Notes: generated from the letters alone by a model not told the origin. A stretch of DNA of 64,000 nucleotides from Eustoma russellianum (GCA_036186865.1 AP025074.1:4396223-4460222), one strand, 5' to 3'. Positions 41,801-54,302 are shown, counted from the first letter of the stretch. Program-made: numbers and translations.

Positions 41801-44800
41801 TTGAGATTTTATTTTTGAACTTTTTGCTAATAAGAAAGTGATCCCTTGGATATTAACTCAAAAAGAAATAAACCAAAGAGCAACACATAAGTCATAAATA
41901 AGAACCTTCCGATAGCATATTCATACAGTACCCCAACCAAACCAAATATCTTCCAAGCGTTAAAAAGCTTCCACATATCCTAACAGTTGCCTTCAATATC
42001 ATCTAGCATACCTGAATATTCTCCTTCTGGTGAGGACATATAGAATATACAGGAGCTTCATGTCCTTCAAAACTACACAGCCTCCGTCCAGCTGTATCCC
42101 ACACCTGCTTAAAAAGTATGCATTATACTCCTGCGTGATGAAGAACTTTAATCAGACCAGGACAGGATATCTACAACTTCTGGATATACCTTGATCAACT
42201 TGTCATCCCCACAAGTTATTACACATAGCTGCTTGTTTGGATAAGCAAAGGCCAAATCATTTACACCTCCAGAATGGGCATCAATCTACAAGCAAATATC
42301 CGTTAATCAAATAGCAATTGCAAATTTTTCCTTGCCAATGGGACTTGTATTCACATACCTCAAGATGTTGTCGTAGATCGTTTGGTCCAGCATATGCATA
42401 CAAATGGACCAAATGCTTGTTAAATGCAGCTCCTGTATCAGGAAAGCAATTACGAGAACTGGCCAACATAAAAAAGGTTCTTTAGGGATGGAGTGGGGGG
42501 TGGGCGAGGAGGGAACGGGTGCTGGTAGTGTTGGGTGCAGCAGCAAAAAAAAAAAACTTCCTATGCAAAATCATATACCAAGAAACATTCCATCCGGAGT
42601 CCATGCAACCCGGGTGACGGCAAAGGTAGATTCTTTTGCAACAGAAGCCTGCCAAGACTCAAAAGTGGGAGAACACAGGATGCAGGAATTCATCAGAAAG
42701 TACACATGCACTAAGAATGGGCATTAACTGAATACCAAACTTTCATGTATATTACAGCCTCACTACAAAAGGTAAAATACATATTGCGTGCATTTTGCAC
42801 AGTGAGAAACAGGACAAAGTTCACATTCATCAGGCACTATGACATGGCACTTCTGCATCATGCAGAAAGAAAATCGAGAAATTCCCACAAATAGGACATA
42901 CATACTTCTAAACTAGTGATACATAGTTAAGTTATGCATCCTATGTATCTGATTACATGCAAATTTGTTTAAAACATGTATACACAAATGATGGAAAGTG
43001 AATTAAAAAAAAAGTAATATATGAGAAATGAACCTGAAATGGCAATGAACAAGCTTGCATTTCCCATATTTTAAATGGCTTCGTAACAAGCTTCTCTCGA
43101 ATCCCCACTTCCCAAAGCGAAATATCACCATTATTAGAACCCACTGCTTGAGAAAGTCTAGTCAGAAAACTAAAAACCAATTTCTTATGTCAAAATCACA
43201 CATAATTGACCAAACTCGTAAGTGGTTCATTACCAAGAAGCAATGTATGATGTGAGGGATGAAAATCCATGGTTGTGACAGGAGATCCTTGATGCAGAGT
43301 AAAAGCAACTGTTCTTGGAAGGTCTTCCAGGGACCACGATGCTTGTTGACGAACTGTAGGGTATGTAACCTGAATACCAAATTTGAACGTAAGCAGAAGA
43401 CTATAGCATAAGCAACTGCAAAAATTATCTGCGTAAATGATGCTATCTAAACAGCTGTATGACGCATGGGCTCTAAGATATCGGTCTTGAAGTTAGATTT
43501 TCCCATCTCTTTGTCCTTACCTTTCATGGAAGCAGAAAAGGGGAAACCGGGGGGGGGGGGGGACTCAAACATAACCAAAAGATGCAATTTTTCTTGTTTC
43601 ATTGGCCACCACCAGCCCATAACAGATACTTCAGAATTCCTCCACCCCCAGCAAACAAAACACACTCACAGCACACAGGCACGAAAATGATAAAGTTCCC
43701 TTCCAAAGGAGCAGACTTCATCAGTTGACTCGAATATAAAGTTAGGTACTATTTATAGTGGCCTATGATACTCCACTTTCCTCAAAAACAAACTGCTTTA
43801 TTGGCTATTCAAAAGTAAGAGTTGACTTAAGAAGGACCCAAATTAAGAATCCTTGCACTCTTTTCCAATAATCCATTCTAGACTTTTGTTACAATCAGCT
43901 TGGGCCACTCCCTGTTTTGCTGTCAAAACATGACTACCGCCCACCAACAATCTAATGTTGGAATTCCCCTAACAATGATAACTGAAGTACTATGTAGCTT
44001 GGATACTTGCGGAGTGACAGTTGTCCAAGAGGCACAGATATCAGATACTAATATACACGTGCTCTAGTTAAACGAGTATAAAATAAACAAAATAAAGTAA
44101 CATACTCCTGTCTCAATACAACATGACTTGTTGCAAGCCACTTTGGTGTTTTTCACATTTTAAAAAAGGTTAAGGAGCCAGAATGCTACCTTGAAGAAGG
44201 AAAAGAAAAAAAACCAAACTCAAATGAAGACGAATAACATGATTTTTTCCGTCCTATCTGGTTTGCTTCTTGTCAGATTCTCTTGTCAAATAGCTTCAAA
44301 AAAGGAAACAAAGAATTTAGAAGTTATCTTCTCAATGGACATTTTCAATTATCTTCCCCTTATTTTACTCTGGACAGCCTTTTCTGGTATATTCTTGTTA
44401 TACTGAATTCTCCCTTCAAAGTTGATGAATGAGCTAACTGAATATTCACATTGTTAAGTGTAACAAATTCACACTAGATAACATTCTGCAGTTTATAAAT
44501 TATAATTCTGATCATGACGGACATTTCTGACATGGTATCATATCCAGATAATTTTCACGTTGCCTTGCATATTATTATGTGTGATATTTATCAAACTACT
44601 CTGTCTCCTTGTGAGCTGCAACCAGCACGAGCTGCCACAGCACCACTACGATGACAAAGTGAAACCATCAAAAACACTGAAATGACCAGGTAAGTGCTTG
44701 CCCAAATTTATTCATCAAACCCTCCTGGTCATTGTCTCTGATCCACAACCAGACAAGCAAGCCAGTCAGAGGAGAGTCAGTTTCTTTGTATTTAACTCGG

Positions 44801-47800
44801 TTTATAAGCAACACCCTCTTTTCAACATAGGAAAGGAGAGAGCGGTGGAGAAGATAACATCTTTCCAGAAAGGTGGGAAGAAGACAAGCCTAAGTATGAG
44901 GTTCGGTCAGCGAGAGGCCGGGGGGAGGGAGGGAATATATTATTTCGCCTTTTGTCAGGACTAAACTTGAGCAAAGCGATAAAATATTTAGGCTTCAAGG
45001 GTTTTTCAATATTATTGAGTACTGTTTAGAAGAGATTGTATTAAGTTTAGGAACTCGACTGGTGGTGGTGAATGTGGGCGGTTGAAACGGCCTCACCAAA
45101 TAACATTTGCTCCAACTACTGCAATTTAGTATCGAATAGTGTATCTTAGAAGAAAAAAAAAGAAAGGAGAAAGACAGCCCCTATCTTCTCCTTTCACCAC
45201 ATTTTAGCGAGATCCTGGCCAATTTGGGTGACCTGGAAGATTCTGAGTTCCACTCAAGCACATCGAAATAAAAAATGCAGATGGCATTTATGCATTCTGA
45301 ACCTTATTTAAAAAATAATTAGCAAGAGACATTCCCTTCTACGAATAGTGGACATGTACAAATCACCAACCTCCTCAACCGATTGGGCCGTGCGCAACCT
45401 CTTCATTAATTGCTCATGATCATTGCTTGGATATTCAACCATTCCCAGTGTTGCAGGGGGTGTGATTGGACGTTTCGAAACTGAAACTGTTCAAAGAAAA
45501 GAACTTCGAGTAAGGAAGAAGCAGAAGATTTTTAGAAGTCTATACTTATCAGGTACCATAATACAACAAAATTCTTGGGTTATTCATACATGACAATTGG
45601 AAACAAAAATAGGACACCAAGAAAGCTCCAAATTCCGCAAAGTTGACAAGCTGACCTTGATTGGGAGGTACAGGTAAGGATGATGCAGTCACAACAGCTG
45701 CCTGAACAGATGAAGAAGCAGCAGCAGCAACATTCATCCATCCCGCTAAAGCACTTGCATTGGCAGCTGCTGCTACTGTGGGCGGGAATGCCTACATTTT
45801 GGATATTAAAAGAGGCGAGATTAAGACATATCTTCACAAAAAAAAAAAGCGTGACAATTGGAATGACAACATCAAGCAACCGAAAAGGAAAAATTAATTA
45901 AGCTACATACCCCATGTGGTCCAAGCGATGTATAAGCAGTTGGCTTTGCCACTGCAGCAACAGGAAGATTGACTGGAGCAGGTGCTAAAGCCCCATTTTG
46001 AGTAGAGCATGAATGATCAGTGAACAAAGTCTTTATGTCTGGGTTAGGCTTTGGATTTTTGCAGAGCTGATGTTGCCAGTTAAGACTGCAAAAATCCACT
46101 CAGAAAATTACAACCAAAGGAAGAAAAGAATGGAAAATCCTAAGTAAGTAGAGACATGTAATCCCTCAAACGTCATGTTTACCCATCTCGCCATAAGTTT
46201 CTGTACACCTGCCTAAAGTTCCTGACTTCCTTCAGTTGTGCAATGCAACTTTGAAACCATTGCAAAGTGTGTTGGTCTCTTATTTTGTGCATTCAATATC
46301 AAAAGACATTACATGTAGGTAGATATAGATAAAAGCAGTTTCTCACAGCCCCATCAAAGGAGAAAAGCTAGTGAACAAGCAGCGAGGGTCTGCAATTAGA
46401 GAGAAAATTGACAATTAAATTTATCAGCTAAAGACAAATCTACCTCTGATTGATTAGAGTCCGCAATCTTGAAGCTCTCAGGGTAGGGAACGCGAGCTTT
46501 TCACGAAAGAGCGGATTAGCCTCAATTAATTTCTTCAGTTCTACCAACATTATGCTGCGAGCGGTCTTAGTGTCGCCATACTTGGAAAGCTGCTCATTTT
46601 CTCTGCCAGTAACGTAAAACTTAAATAGATGCAAGTTAAGCAAATAAACAACCAGGCTGAATGAAATATACAAAACTGACATTATAGAATGGCAAAACCT
46701 CGGTGAGGTTCCATAAAAGTGAAATATCATTTGTATTCTACATTTGAAGAAACAAAAATAAATAAAACAAACAAGAAAGAGATTGGGTTTCAAGTGTCAT
46801 ATTCCACAAAAAATTTGCTTCAAAATAAGCCTTATTCCTATATTCCAGCCTCATAAAGAAAAATATGCATGCTACCTTGAAAAGGGAAACAGGTGTACTA
46901 AGAGAAATATACCTTCCAGTACATGATATATTTTTCTATGTTTTTTCTTGTGCTTGTATGTGTCTTATATGTTATTTTAACATGCAGAGGTTATTAGACA
47001 TCACAAGTTCAGATAGAAGATGACTATAGTTAGCGTGATCCGCCTGCAATTTTGATGTATGCTGTAAATTGCTTTGCTTATTACAGGTCATTCAACTTCC
47101 CATAAACAAATGAGATACAGAAAGATGAGGAACTGTCAGGAATCCGAAAAAGGAAACAAAACAAAACCCGAAAAGGAAACAAAACAAAACCCGAAAATAT
47201 TCGCCTGCAAAACTTCCATGTATATTTTGGATTCCTTCTAGAAAGAAATCCTGATCTTGGAGAAAAAGCGTATCATGGATAACTTTGAATAAATGTTCTC
47301 CCCCCACCTGTACCAGAGGCCCCTTAGCCAGGTGGGATGTAAATCGAAGGATGTGCTCCACCGGCAGCCCTGCAAAGGGAGAGGACACACGAGACTCAGC
47401 CAGCCCAGAGGCAACCCTTGTAATATTTCAACAAGGATTGTCTCCACACGGACTCGAACTCGGGACGTCGGGGTTCTAGCCCCAATCACCTTTGCCACTT
47501 ACCACTGGACTATGCCCCTGGGGGCAATTTTTTGAAACTTGGATATACTTTTGGATGTTGTAGTATATGCGTTCTTAAAGTCTCAAAAATTCCTTAAAAA
47601 GCAACAAAACACCTTTCGGATTATATTTCCAACAGGAGCACAATTAAGTCGTCAGGACACATACAAAGTACTTTGTCACTCATCCTGAGGTTTCTTTGGT
47701 TTATAGATTATGGATTTTTCTTTTTGTGCACTGTTAACACTTAATCATTGAGAACTACTTACCAAAGAAACAGGCCTATGGGCCATCAAAAAGCTCACCT

Positions 47801-49964
47801 AGCACAACCAAATTTACGTCAGGTCCAAAGAGAAATGTCATTCTCTGTTTTTTTCTAAAGTGAGGGAGAATAGAAGCAACTAACATCTCCCTTCCCATTC
47901 TTCAGCCAATATATCAGTCAGATTATACACCAGATATTTGAGATAACTCTGTTGTATTCTCAATTCTTGTCACATTTCACTCTGTTCTCCCAGACTCTTT
48001 TCTAGGTAGGGGGTAATACGATTCGGAGATTGCATACCCACTCGTAGCAACCATACAAACAAACGAAAAAAAATAGAAAAAAATAAAATAAAAAGAGAAA
48101 CTGGAGAATCAAAGGAAAACACTGAAAAGTAATAAGTTCAAAATCTGTCATCAACTATCACATGGACACAAGGAATGACGTGACATGAAATGGTGGTACC
48201 AATACTCCAAATAAGGAATGATGTGACATGACATGCTGGTGATGTTACTCCACCTGGCAAATATAGTGTATTCACATTATTTCCAAACAAGAAAAGTGTA
48301 CTACCTGAAGTTGGTGAGAGTTAACAGTTGAGTGATTTCCTTATATAAATCCTCATTGAATGTTGAGAAAACTTTCAAATCGTTCACCAATATATCGACT
48401 GCCTTTGACTTCTCTTGCCTGATAAATTATTGTGCATTGAAACACTCACATCAGTAACAAACTGCTTTCTCATACAGAGAAGCAAAGAAGAACAAAAAGA
48501 GGGGGGAGGAAATATAAAACACACGAAGCATGCACACAGACAAAACCAAAAAAGAAAAAAAAAATACAACAATTTTGAACGATAATGTACCGGTCAAGGG
48601 CTTCCAGATACTTCTGTTTTCTTATTTCGAAAAATATCTTCATCGAGTATCTATTATCATCGACCTTTGTGAATCCAGATAAATACTTCTCAACTTCATC
48701 CCATTCACCGGCATGCACTTTCTCCTCAAAATATTTCATGTTGAAGAAAAAGCCAGACTCTTGTTCCAGCCTACCAAACAACGAAAACAATCATAATAAT
48801 TATAAAATACAACAGAAATATGGAAAAAAATCCAAACAGCTATTGACCACAAATTTTTTGTGACAGCCAATTCAATAGAACTGGGCAAAAACCAACCTAC
48901 CATATCTTCTATAAATACAAAATTCTACGTACAAATGCTACAAGTGCGAATCCGATTCTTCATTTGCAGACTCAATAAAATATACCATACTAACTTAAGG
49001 TTAACAACTTTTCCTAAACTAAGATTCATACTTCATAAAAGGAAGCCTTTATAAGAACACTGCTCAGTAGTGATGAAGACTTTCTGTTCTCACTTGATCC
49101 TCTGTAAACAAATCACACATGCTCAAAAGATATCCTATGACAGGCATTGTTGATCAGGTGGCACTTTGAGAAATATCCTCTCTAAACTTTCCTATCCTTT
49201 AGTGTGATTTTTGTGGTGAGGCATGTTTAAACTTTTATGTCTAGTAATAAAAGAGCACTGATATCATTTTTTTTTTCCATTATTATCCTAAACTGCTGGT
49301 ACATGTCAAACTTGCAAGTTTAAGAAAACTTAGTTGGACAGTCATGTAATGTTTGTAATTCCCAATGTATATAGAGGGGACAAATTAGTAATTTACTTAG
49401 TTTTGTTTTATAACTTATGAAATGTAGACAAAGGTAGTAAGACATACAAAAACATAATAGTTGAAAGTATTCGCGGGACGGGGGAGCATACATTTCCAAA
49501 AATCACCGCAAAAATAGTGAATTCCAGCCACAAAGTTGATTTAGAAAATAAAACAAAAATTAGAAAAATGAGCATAAGAAATTATAGTCACTAACAAAGT
49601 TCACATACTGGAAAATACCCGTGGATAAATGCCATACTTCTTAATCACCTACTTGTCAAATCAACCATCTAAATTCACACTTCTTAAAATCCCTAATATA
49701 TTTATCTCCGAACAAGTAACAGAAATGGAAACTTGACCAAAACATTCCGAAATAAAAGAAAAGGAAACGAAAGGTTCCGTAAAACATCGAATACATAGAC
49801 GACTATCAAAATAAATAAATTAATCATAGAAATGCAAAATTGAAAAATAAAATAAAATTTAATAAAGGAAGTAGAGAAGTATACCTATGAACTGACTCCT
49901 TAAATTTTTCCTCCTCCAGGAATTGCAGTATAAGAAACACCAATTCTCTGCTCAAAGACGACAT
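35836..49964 (-). CDS. TPR2: TOPLESS-related corepressor, TPR2-like, complete 25-exon gene
   Basis: Coding exons (minus): 49885-49964, 48591-48770, 48305-48418, 46444-46602, 45911-46085, 45656-45791, 45371-45486, 43234-43369, 43034-43143, 42579-42648, 42359-42432, 42190-42285, 42012-42104, 40064-40191, 39713-39947, 39391-39558, 39173-39256, 38689-38841, 38488-38598, 38225-38404, 38016-38144, 37840-37935, 37198-37380, 36932-37107, 35836-36052. They total 3399 nt, 1132 residues plus stop, matching family length. All introns are GT-AG. The N terminus MSSLSRELVFLILQFLEEEKF is the LisH, followed by CTLH (EKYLSGFTKVDDNRYSMKIFFEIRKQ) and a CRA/TPD part that binds EAR-motif repressors. A Pro/Ala-rich linker follows, then WD40 propellers (CPHQKENIQFIFSTDIDGKIKAW, LAFHPQDNNIIAIGMEDSS). 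Signatures such as RQHLE without the GGED insertion and PVNLPVAAVA fit TPR2 rather than TPL/TPR1. It acts in the nucleus, recruiting chromatin repressors. No lesion is seen. Confidence 0.95.
36391..36515. repeat. (CAA)n-associated SINE-like relic in the last TPR2 intron
   Basis: It runs from acaacaacaacaat through GGTGTACGCAACCATACACATG to ttttccgataacccataatgatg, the same order as at 3135-3260. The end resembles the TS-type SINE tail. It is diverged and lacks clear duplications. Confidence 0.45.
47285..47524 (-). mobile_element. tRNA-derived SINE in TPR2 intron 3
   Basis: On the minus strand the unit starts at about 47524 with ccccaggggcatagtccagtgg. It contains box A TAGTCCAGTGG (47502-47512) and box B AGTTCGAGTCC (47450-47460). 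A C/G-richer body then runs to the cacctggctaaggggcctc motif near 47320. Base composition is far richer in G+C than the surrounding intron. The end near 47285 is approximate and I found no convincing duplication. It does not fold as a full tRNA. Confidence 0.65.
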
Positions 49965-50698
49965 GTTTTCTCACTAACTCAAAACCCCCACAGTCCACCT
50001 GGCAAAGAAAATCAGATCGAACTCCAAACGAGTTTCATACACCCATCCACACCCTATCAAAACTCCAACACCGACGATGCCCAAATCCTAGGGTTTCCGA
50101 TTCTTCCACCAACTATTTCTACTTCAACAGCTCCAAAATAATATTAAAAAAAAGTCCAAACAGAAAGACAGGAGACGAAGACGGAAAATTCTAGAGAGAG
50201 AAAAAGGAGTACTTTATTGAATGAGAAATGAAAGATATAGAAAGAAAGGAAGAAATTCAGAGACCCATTTTTATAGTGAAAGAAAATGGACTTAGGCCTC
50301 GCTATCCTCGATGCGTTTTGCAGAAGTCTTATCTTTTTCTGCTGACATACCAGTGATAAGCTGAGGCTCTTATGATGTGATAAGTAGGTAGGGCTGTGAT
50401 AAGTGTGTGGGACTATGATAAGTAAATGTGGGTGGAGTTAAGAGGAAAAAGTAGCGGAACTGAAAGGGAGAGAATCAAATGGAGTTGAATATTCAGAGTT
50501 GAGTTACGTGAGTAATTAGCAATACATAGTTGTTCGAAAGCGTTTATCGTTGTCTGTTTGTTGAAGGGGATGGTTCTGTCGTTTTCTTGCACATTCAATT
50601 TCTTCGCGAACTTCTCATAAGTTTGTTTGAACTTCATATTCTAATCAAAATGATACAAGTCGGGTCTTGAATCAACTGGTAAAGTTGTTATTCAGTGA
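49965..50698 (-). promoter_or_regulatory. TPR2 5' UTR and proximal promoter
   Basis: Upstream of the start codon lies a TATA motif CTATAAAAAT (50267-50276, minus strand), giving a leader of roughly 250-280 nt. A possible small 5'-UTR intron may end at a ttctttgccag acceptor (~49999-50010), but I cannot confirm its donor. The whole promoter is bounded at 50699 by a copia element, leaving about 420 bp upstream of the TATA box. Confidence 0.55.
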
Positions 50699-50910
50699 TG
50701 AAGAAAACGTGCAATCACGTAATGATATTTCCTTAATCCAAAAATGTTTACAAGGTAGTATCTATATCTTCTATCCATCTAATCCCTACAATCAAGCTCA
50801 TCAATCTCTACAATTTAGGCACAAAATATACACCATAAATACATAATGAATATCTACCATATCTAAGATATACATCATATCTAATTACAATAATGACGTA
50901 TATTCTAATA
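50699..50910 (-). repeat. 3' LTR of the Ale-like copia element
   Basis: The plus strand reads tgaagaaaacg...tattctaata. In element sense the LTR therefore starts TATTAG, not the usual TG. The PPT (ggagggggag, minus strand, 50911-50920) abuts it. Confidence 0.92.
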
Positions 50911-52360
50911 CTCCCCCTCCAGTTGGCGCATGGATGTCGAGCATGCCCAACTTGCTGCAAAAACGTCGAAAGGAGTCGGGTCCAAGGGGTTTAGTGAACC
51001 CATCGGCTAATTGGTGTGACCCGGGAACCTTACACGGATGGATGAGACCGGCGGTATAGTGCTGTCGAACAAAGTGACAGTCGATCTCGATATGTTTCGT
51101 ACGCTCATGAAAAACAGGGTTGGCCACAATGTGCAAGGCGGCTTGATTATCACAACGCAGAGGAACCGGCCGCGTGGAGCAAAGGCCTAGATCGGTCAAA
51201 AGCTGTCGTAACCAAACAATCTCACTAGCAGCGTGCGCCATTGCACGATATTCAGCCTCAGCAGAAGATCGAGATACAACGGGTTGTTTCTTGGAATGCC
51301 AGGACACAAGTGCGTCACCAAGAAAGACCATATAACCAGAAGTAGAACAATGTGTAATAGGACATCCAGCCCAATCAGCATCACAATAAGCATGTAGGTG
51401 TAACTGAGACTGAGCAGGGAAAAATAGACCTTGACCTGGAGCGCGCTTAAGATAACGCAGCAAATAGAACACAGCAACTAAATGACATTTGCGCGGGGCA
51501 TGCATAAACTGACTGAGCGTGTTAACCGCAAAACAAATGTTAGGACGAGTAACAGTGAGGTAGAGTAAACGACCAACAATACGACGATAAAAAGCTGGAT
51601 CATCTAAGAGGGGATCAGAGTCAGAAAATCGCCCCTTTTGATCCATGGGTGCGGCAGCCGTGCGGCTCCCAAGAAGGCCACATTCTGTCAGAATGTCAAG
51701 GACATACTTACGCTGATTTAAGACCATGCCAGTAGGAGACCGAGTAACTTCAATTCCAAGAAAATATTTAAGGGGACCCATGTTCTTGATCTTAAACTTG
51801 TGATCAAGATAAGATTTGAGAGCCTCAATACGAGAAAGATCATTATCAGCAACGATAACATCATCAACATAAATCAAAACAACAACCATGGAAGATGAGG
51901 TGGTCAAAAGAAACAGAGATAGATCCGCATTAGACTGAGAATAACCAAGTGCAAGTAAAGAGGACGTAAACTTGGCATACCAATTCCGTGAAGCCTGTTT
52001 CAAACCATGTAGAGACTTTTGTAACTTAAAAACACAATGCTCCCTCTTACGAGCAAAACCAGGCGGAATGCGCATATACACATCCTCAATGAGATCACCG
52101 TGTAAGAAAGCATTATTGACATCTAGTTGGTGAATGTACCAACCACGCACAACAGCAATAGCCAAAAGACACCGAACTGTGACTAACTTAGCCACAGGAG
52201 CGAACGTTTCATGAAAGTCAACACCCTCAACCTGAGTATAACCACGCGCTACTAAACGAGCCTTATAACATTCAACAGAACCGTCAGGGTGATACTTGAC
52301 CTTATAAACCCATTTAGAGTCAATGGTGCGTTTACCTGGGGGAGAGGAACAACTGTCCAA
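50885..52360 (-). CDS. Ale-like copia RT and RNase H (491-aa open frame)
   Basis: The frame includes the RT blocks KWVYKVKYHPDGSVECYKARLVARG, ETFAPVAKLVTVR, QLDVNNAFLHGDL and LIYVDDVIVA. RNase H motifs follow: CDADWAGCPITHCSTSGYMVFLG, RSSAEAEYRAMA, CDNQAALHIVANPVFHERTKHIEID and HQLADGFTKPL. It stays open for the full RT-RNaseH length, ending a few residues into the 3' LTR. Upstream it is cut off from integrase by frameshifts at 52360-52800. In an active element the enzyme would reverse transcribe and process the element's RNA. Confidence 0.9.
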   Translation of the reverse strand: MDSCSSPPGKRTIDSKWVYKVKYHPDGSVECYKARLVARGYTQVEGVDFHETFAPVAKLVTVRCLLAIAVVRGWYIHQLDVNNAFLHGDLIEDVYMRIPPGFARKREHCVFKLQKSLHGLKQASRNWYAKFTSSLLALGYSQSNADLSLFLLTTSSSMVVVLIYVDDVIVADNDLSRIEALKSYLDHKFKIKNMGPLKYFLGIEVTRSPTGMVLNQRKYVLDILTECGLLGSRTAAAPMDQKGRFSDSDPLLDDPAFYRRIVGRLLYLTVTRPNICFAVNTLSQFMHAPRKCHLVAVFYLLRYLKRAPGQGLFFPAQSQLHLHAYCDADWAGCPITHCSTSGYMVFLGDALVSWHSKKQPVVSRSSAEAEYRAMAHAASEIVWLRQLLTDLGLCSTRPVPLRCDNQAALHIVANPVFHERTKHIEIDCHFVRQHYTAGLIHPCKVPGSHQLADGFTKPLGPDSFRRFCSKLGMLDIHAPTGGGVLEYTSLL

Positions 52361-52802
52361 GTACTGTTAGCCTCCAGTACGGCAATTTCACGCTGCATTA
52401 CGTCACGCTAATGAGCATGTTTAACTGTCTGCTTAAATGAAACTGGCTTATCGCCATCAGTGATAACCGCAATCAAACCATAATAAGATGACGATAACCG
52501 AGCATATGAAAGATAACTAGATAAGGGAAATACCGTGGAGTTTGTTGTAGGAGGGGAGGAAGCATCGGATGACACGAGAGAGGGAGGTAAAGCAATATCA
52601 AAATATGTAGGGCGACGAGGTAACTGACGAGAGCGCATGCTGTGAGTCGGAGGTAGCACGGAAGGAAATGGGATAGGATCAGCAGATGCCGATGGCAGGA
52701 AGGCGCCGTCGGCTGAATGGTGTCGGGGGTAACCAGCGAAGCGGGGGCCGAAGGATCAGTGGCTGGGGTGTTTTTGGCAAGCATGGCTGGGGTGGCAACA
52801 TC
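52361..52802 (-). pseudogene. Ale-like copia pol linker between integrase and RT, frameshifted
   Basis: This Ser/Pro/Thr-rich stretch normally links integrase to RT in copia elements. Two overlapping frames (52408-52659 and 52473-52784) share it, and motifs such as MRSRQLPRRPTYFDIA continue into the RT start only after frame changes near 52370 and 52650. A stop near 52802 separates it from integrase. Confidence 0.7.
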
Positions 52803-53948
52803 CTAGTCAGCCGGAGGAGAGGGAATGGGAACAGATTCTACGACAAGAACATTGTGAGTAGACAAAGAAAACGGAAAAGTATCCTCATAAAATGTGACAT
52901 CACGACTAACATAGGCTTGACGACTTGAAAGATCAAATATTTTGTAACCCTTTTGAGTATGAGGATACCCAAGGAATATGCCAGGTGCAGAGCGCGGAGC
53001 AAATTTGTCACGAGTACCATGATAAGTATACCCATAGCAGAGACAACCAAAGACACGAAGATGATCATAAGAAAGCACACGACCAAGAAGAAGTTCATAT
53101 GGTGTTTTATTTTGAAGGGGAATGGCAGGCATGCGATTAATAAGATAGACAGCAGTCAAAATACATTCCCCCCAAAATGATATGGGTAAATTTGCATGAA
53201 AGCGAAGAGCACGAGCGACCTCTAAAAGATGTCGATGTTTGCGTTCAACCACACCATTTTGTTGGGGTGTGTGGACGCAAGAAGTCTGAGCATCAATACC
53301 ATGTTCAGCAAAATAAGTGCGAATGTCATGACTAGTAAATTCTAACCCATCATCACTGCGAACCCGTTGGATTGGACGGCCAAACTGTGTATGTGCCCAA
53401 CGTAAAAAATGCAACAGAAAACGACAAGTATCAGATTTAGCTTTCATCAAATACACCCAAGTACTACGACTGTAGTCATCAACAATTGTTAAAAAATAAC
53501 ACGCCCCAGAAAGGCTAGGTGTTTTATACGGCCCCCAAATATCACAATGTATCAATTCGAAAACATGACTAGTAATGCTAGTGCTGACAGAAAAAGGTAA
53601 ACGAGTCTGCTTAGCTCGATTACAAGCATCACAAAGAACATCTTTATTTGTAACTAGAAGAGATGGAATAAAACGAAATTTAGACACAGAGAGATGACTC
53701 ATGCAACGATGCCAAAGAGATGCGGAGGACTGGATTACTGCATGTGCTGTACTGGCCGAATGGTTTATGAGGTGGTAGAGGCCATCATGCTGCCTACCCA
53801 CTCTAATCAGCTTCCTCGAGGGTATCTCCTGCACAGCGCAAAAATTCGAACCAAATGTTAGTGTACAGTTCGAATCTTTCACCAATCGACTGACAGAAAT
53901 AAGATTAAACGCAAACTCTGGAACACCCAAGACACCATGAAGAACCAA
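52803..53948 (-). CDS. Ale-like copia integrase (381-aa open frame)
   Basis: The frame begins within the GAG-pre-integrase region (LHGVLGVPEFAFNLISVSRL). It shows the zinc-binding pair in LWHRCMSHLS and CDACNRAKQ, and the catalytic core with HCDIWGPYKTPSLSG, RSDDGLEF and, after PQQNGVVERKHRHLLE, the conserved E. The C-terminal region (LRVFGCLCYGYTYH, FLGYPHTQKGYKIFD) is typical of copia integrase. The start is inside the polyprotein, so the first Met is not a real initiation site. Upstream it is separated from protease by a TGA in place of the codon before NLD-type residues near 53990. Confidence 0.88.
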   Translation of the reverse strand: MVLHGVLGVPEFAFNLISVSRLVKDSNCTLTFGSNFCAVQEIPSRKLIRVGRQHDGLYHLINHSASTAHAVIQSSASLWHRCMSHLSVSKFRFIPSLLVTNKDVLCDACNRAKQTRLPFSVSTSITSHVFELIHCDIWGPYKTPSLSGACYFLTIVDDYSRSTWVYLMKAKSDTCRFLLHFLRWAHTQFGRPIQRVRSDDGLEFTSHDIRTYFAEHGIDAQTSCVHTPQQNGVVERKHRHLLEVARALRFHANLPISFWGECILTAVYLINRMPAIPLQNKTPYELLLGRVLSYDHLRVFGCLCYGYTYHGTRDKFAPRSAPGIFLGYPHTQKGYKIFDLSSRQAYVSRDVTFYEDTFPFSLSTHNVLVVESVPIPSPPAD

Positions 53949-54302
53949 GGTGTCTGATAATCGGACGGTCCCAACCGCTCAGACCGCGACATGCGCACCA
54001 TTCGGAATTTGAATGGTAGCAGCCAACTTATCAGTAGTGATAGATGTAAGCATAGACAAAACATTGACAATGTGCACATTAGCACCACTGTCCAATATTC
54101 AACCAAACCGTGAATCAAGAGAAGAAGAGACAATACCCGTGTCCGGCTTTGCTGTGGACGGCAAAGAGGGGCCAAAATTACCTCCATTCAATTGATCAAT
54201 AAACTGTGCCGACTGATGTTGTTGAGCGAGAGTGAGGCCGGCGAATGTGGGTGGCGCGGCCTGAGCATCGGAGACAGCGGAAGCTGCCATTCCCTTTGCC
54301 AC
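53949..54302 (-). pseudogene. Ale-like copia protease region with stop codons
   Basis: The aspartic protease active site (ILDSGANVHIV) lies at about 54070-54102. It is preceded in frame by a TGA after SSLDSRFG, and another TGA lies near 53988. The flanking QFIDQLNGGNF and PDTGIVSSSLDS segments are typical of the gag-protease linker. The active-site DSG triad itself is preserved. Confidence 0.8.

Noticed and set aside
40192..42011. A possible gene or element in the 1.8-kb TPR2 intron
   Set aside because: Only short frames, no splice-consistent coding motifs, LTR ends or terminal repeats were seen.
43370..45370. Additional TPR2 exons in the 2-kb intron
   Set aside because: The flanking exons join in phase and match the TPR2 family without missing residues.
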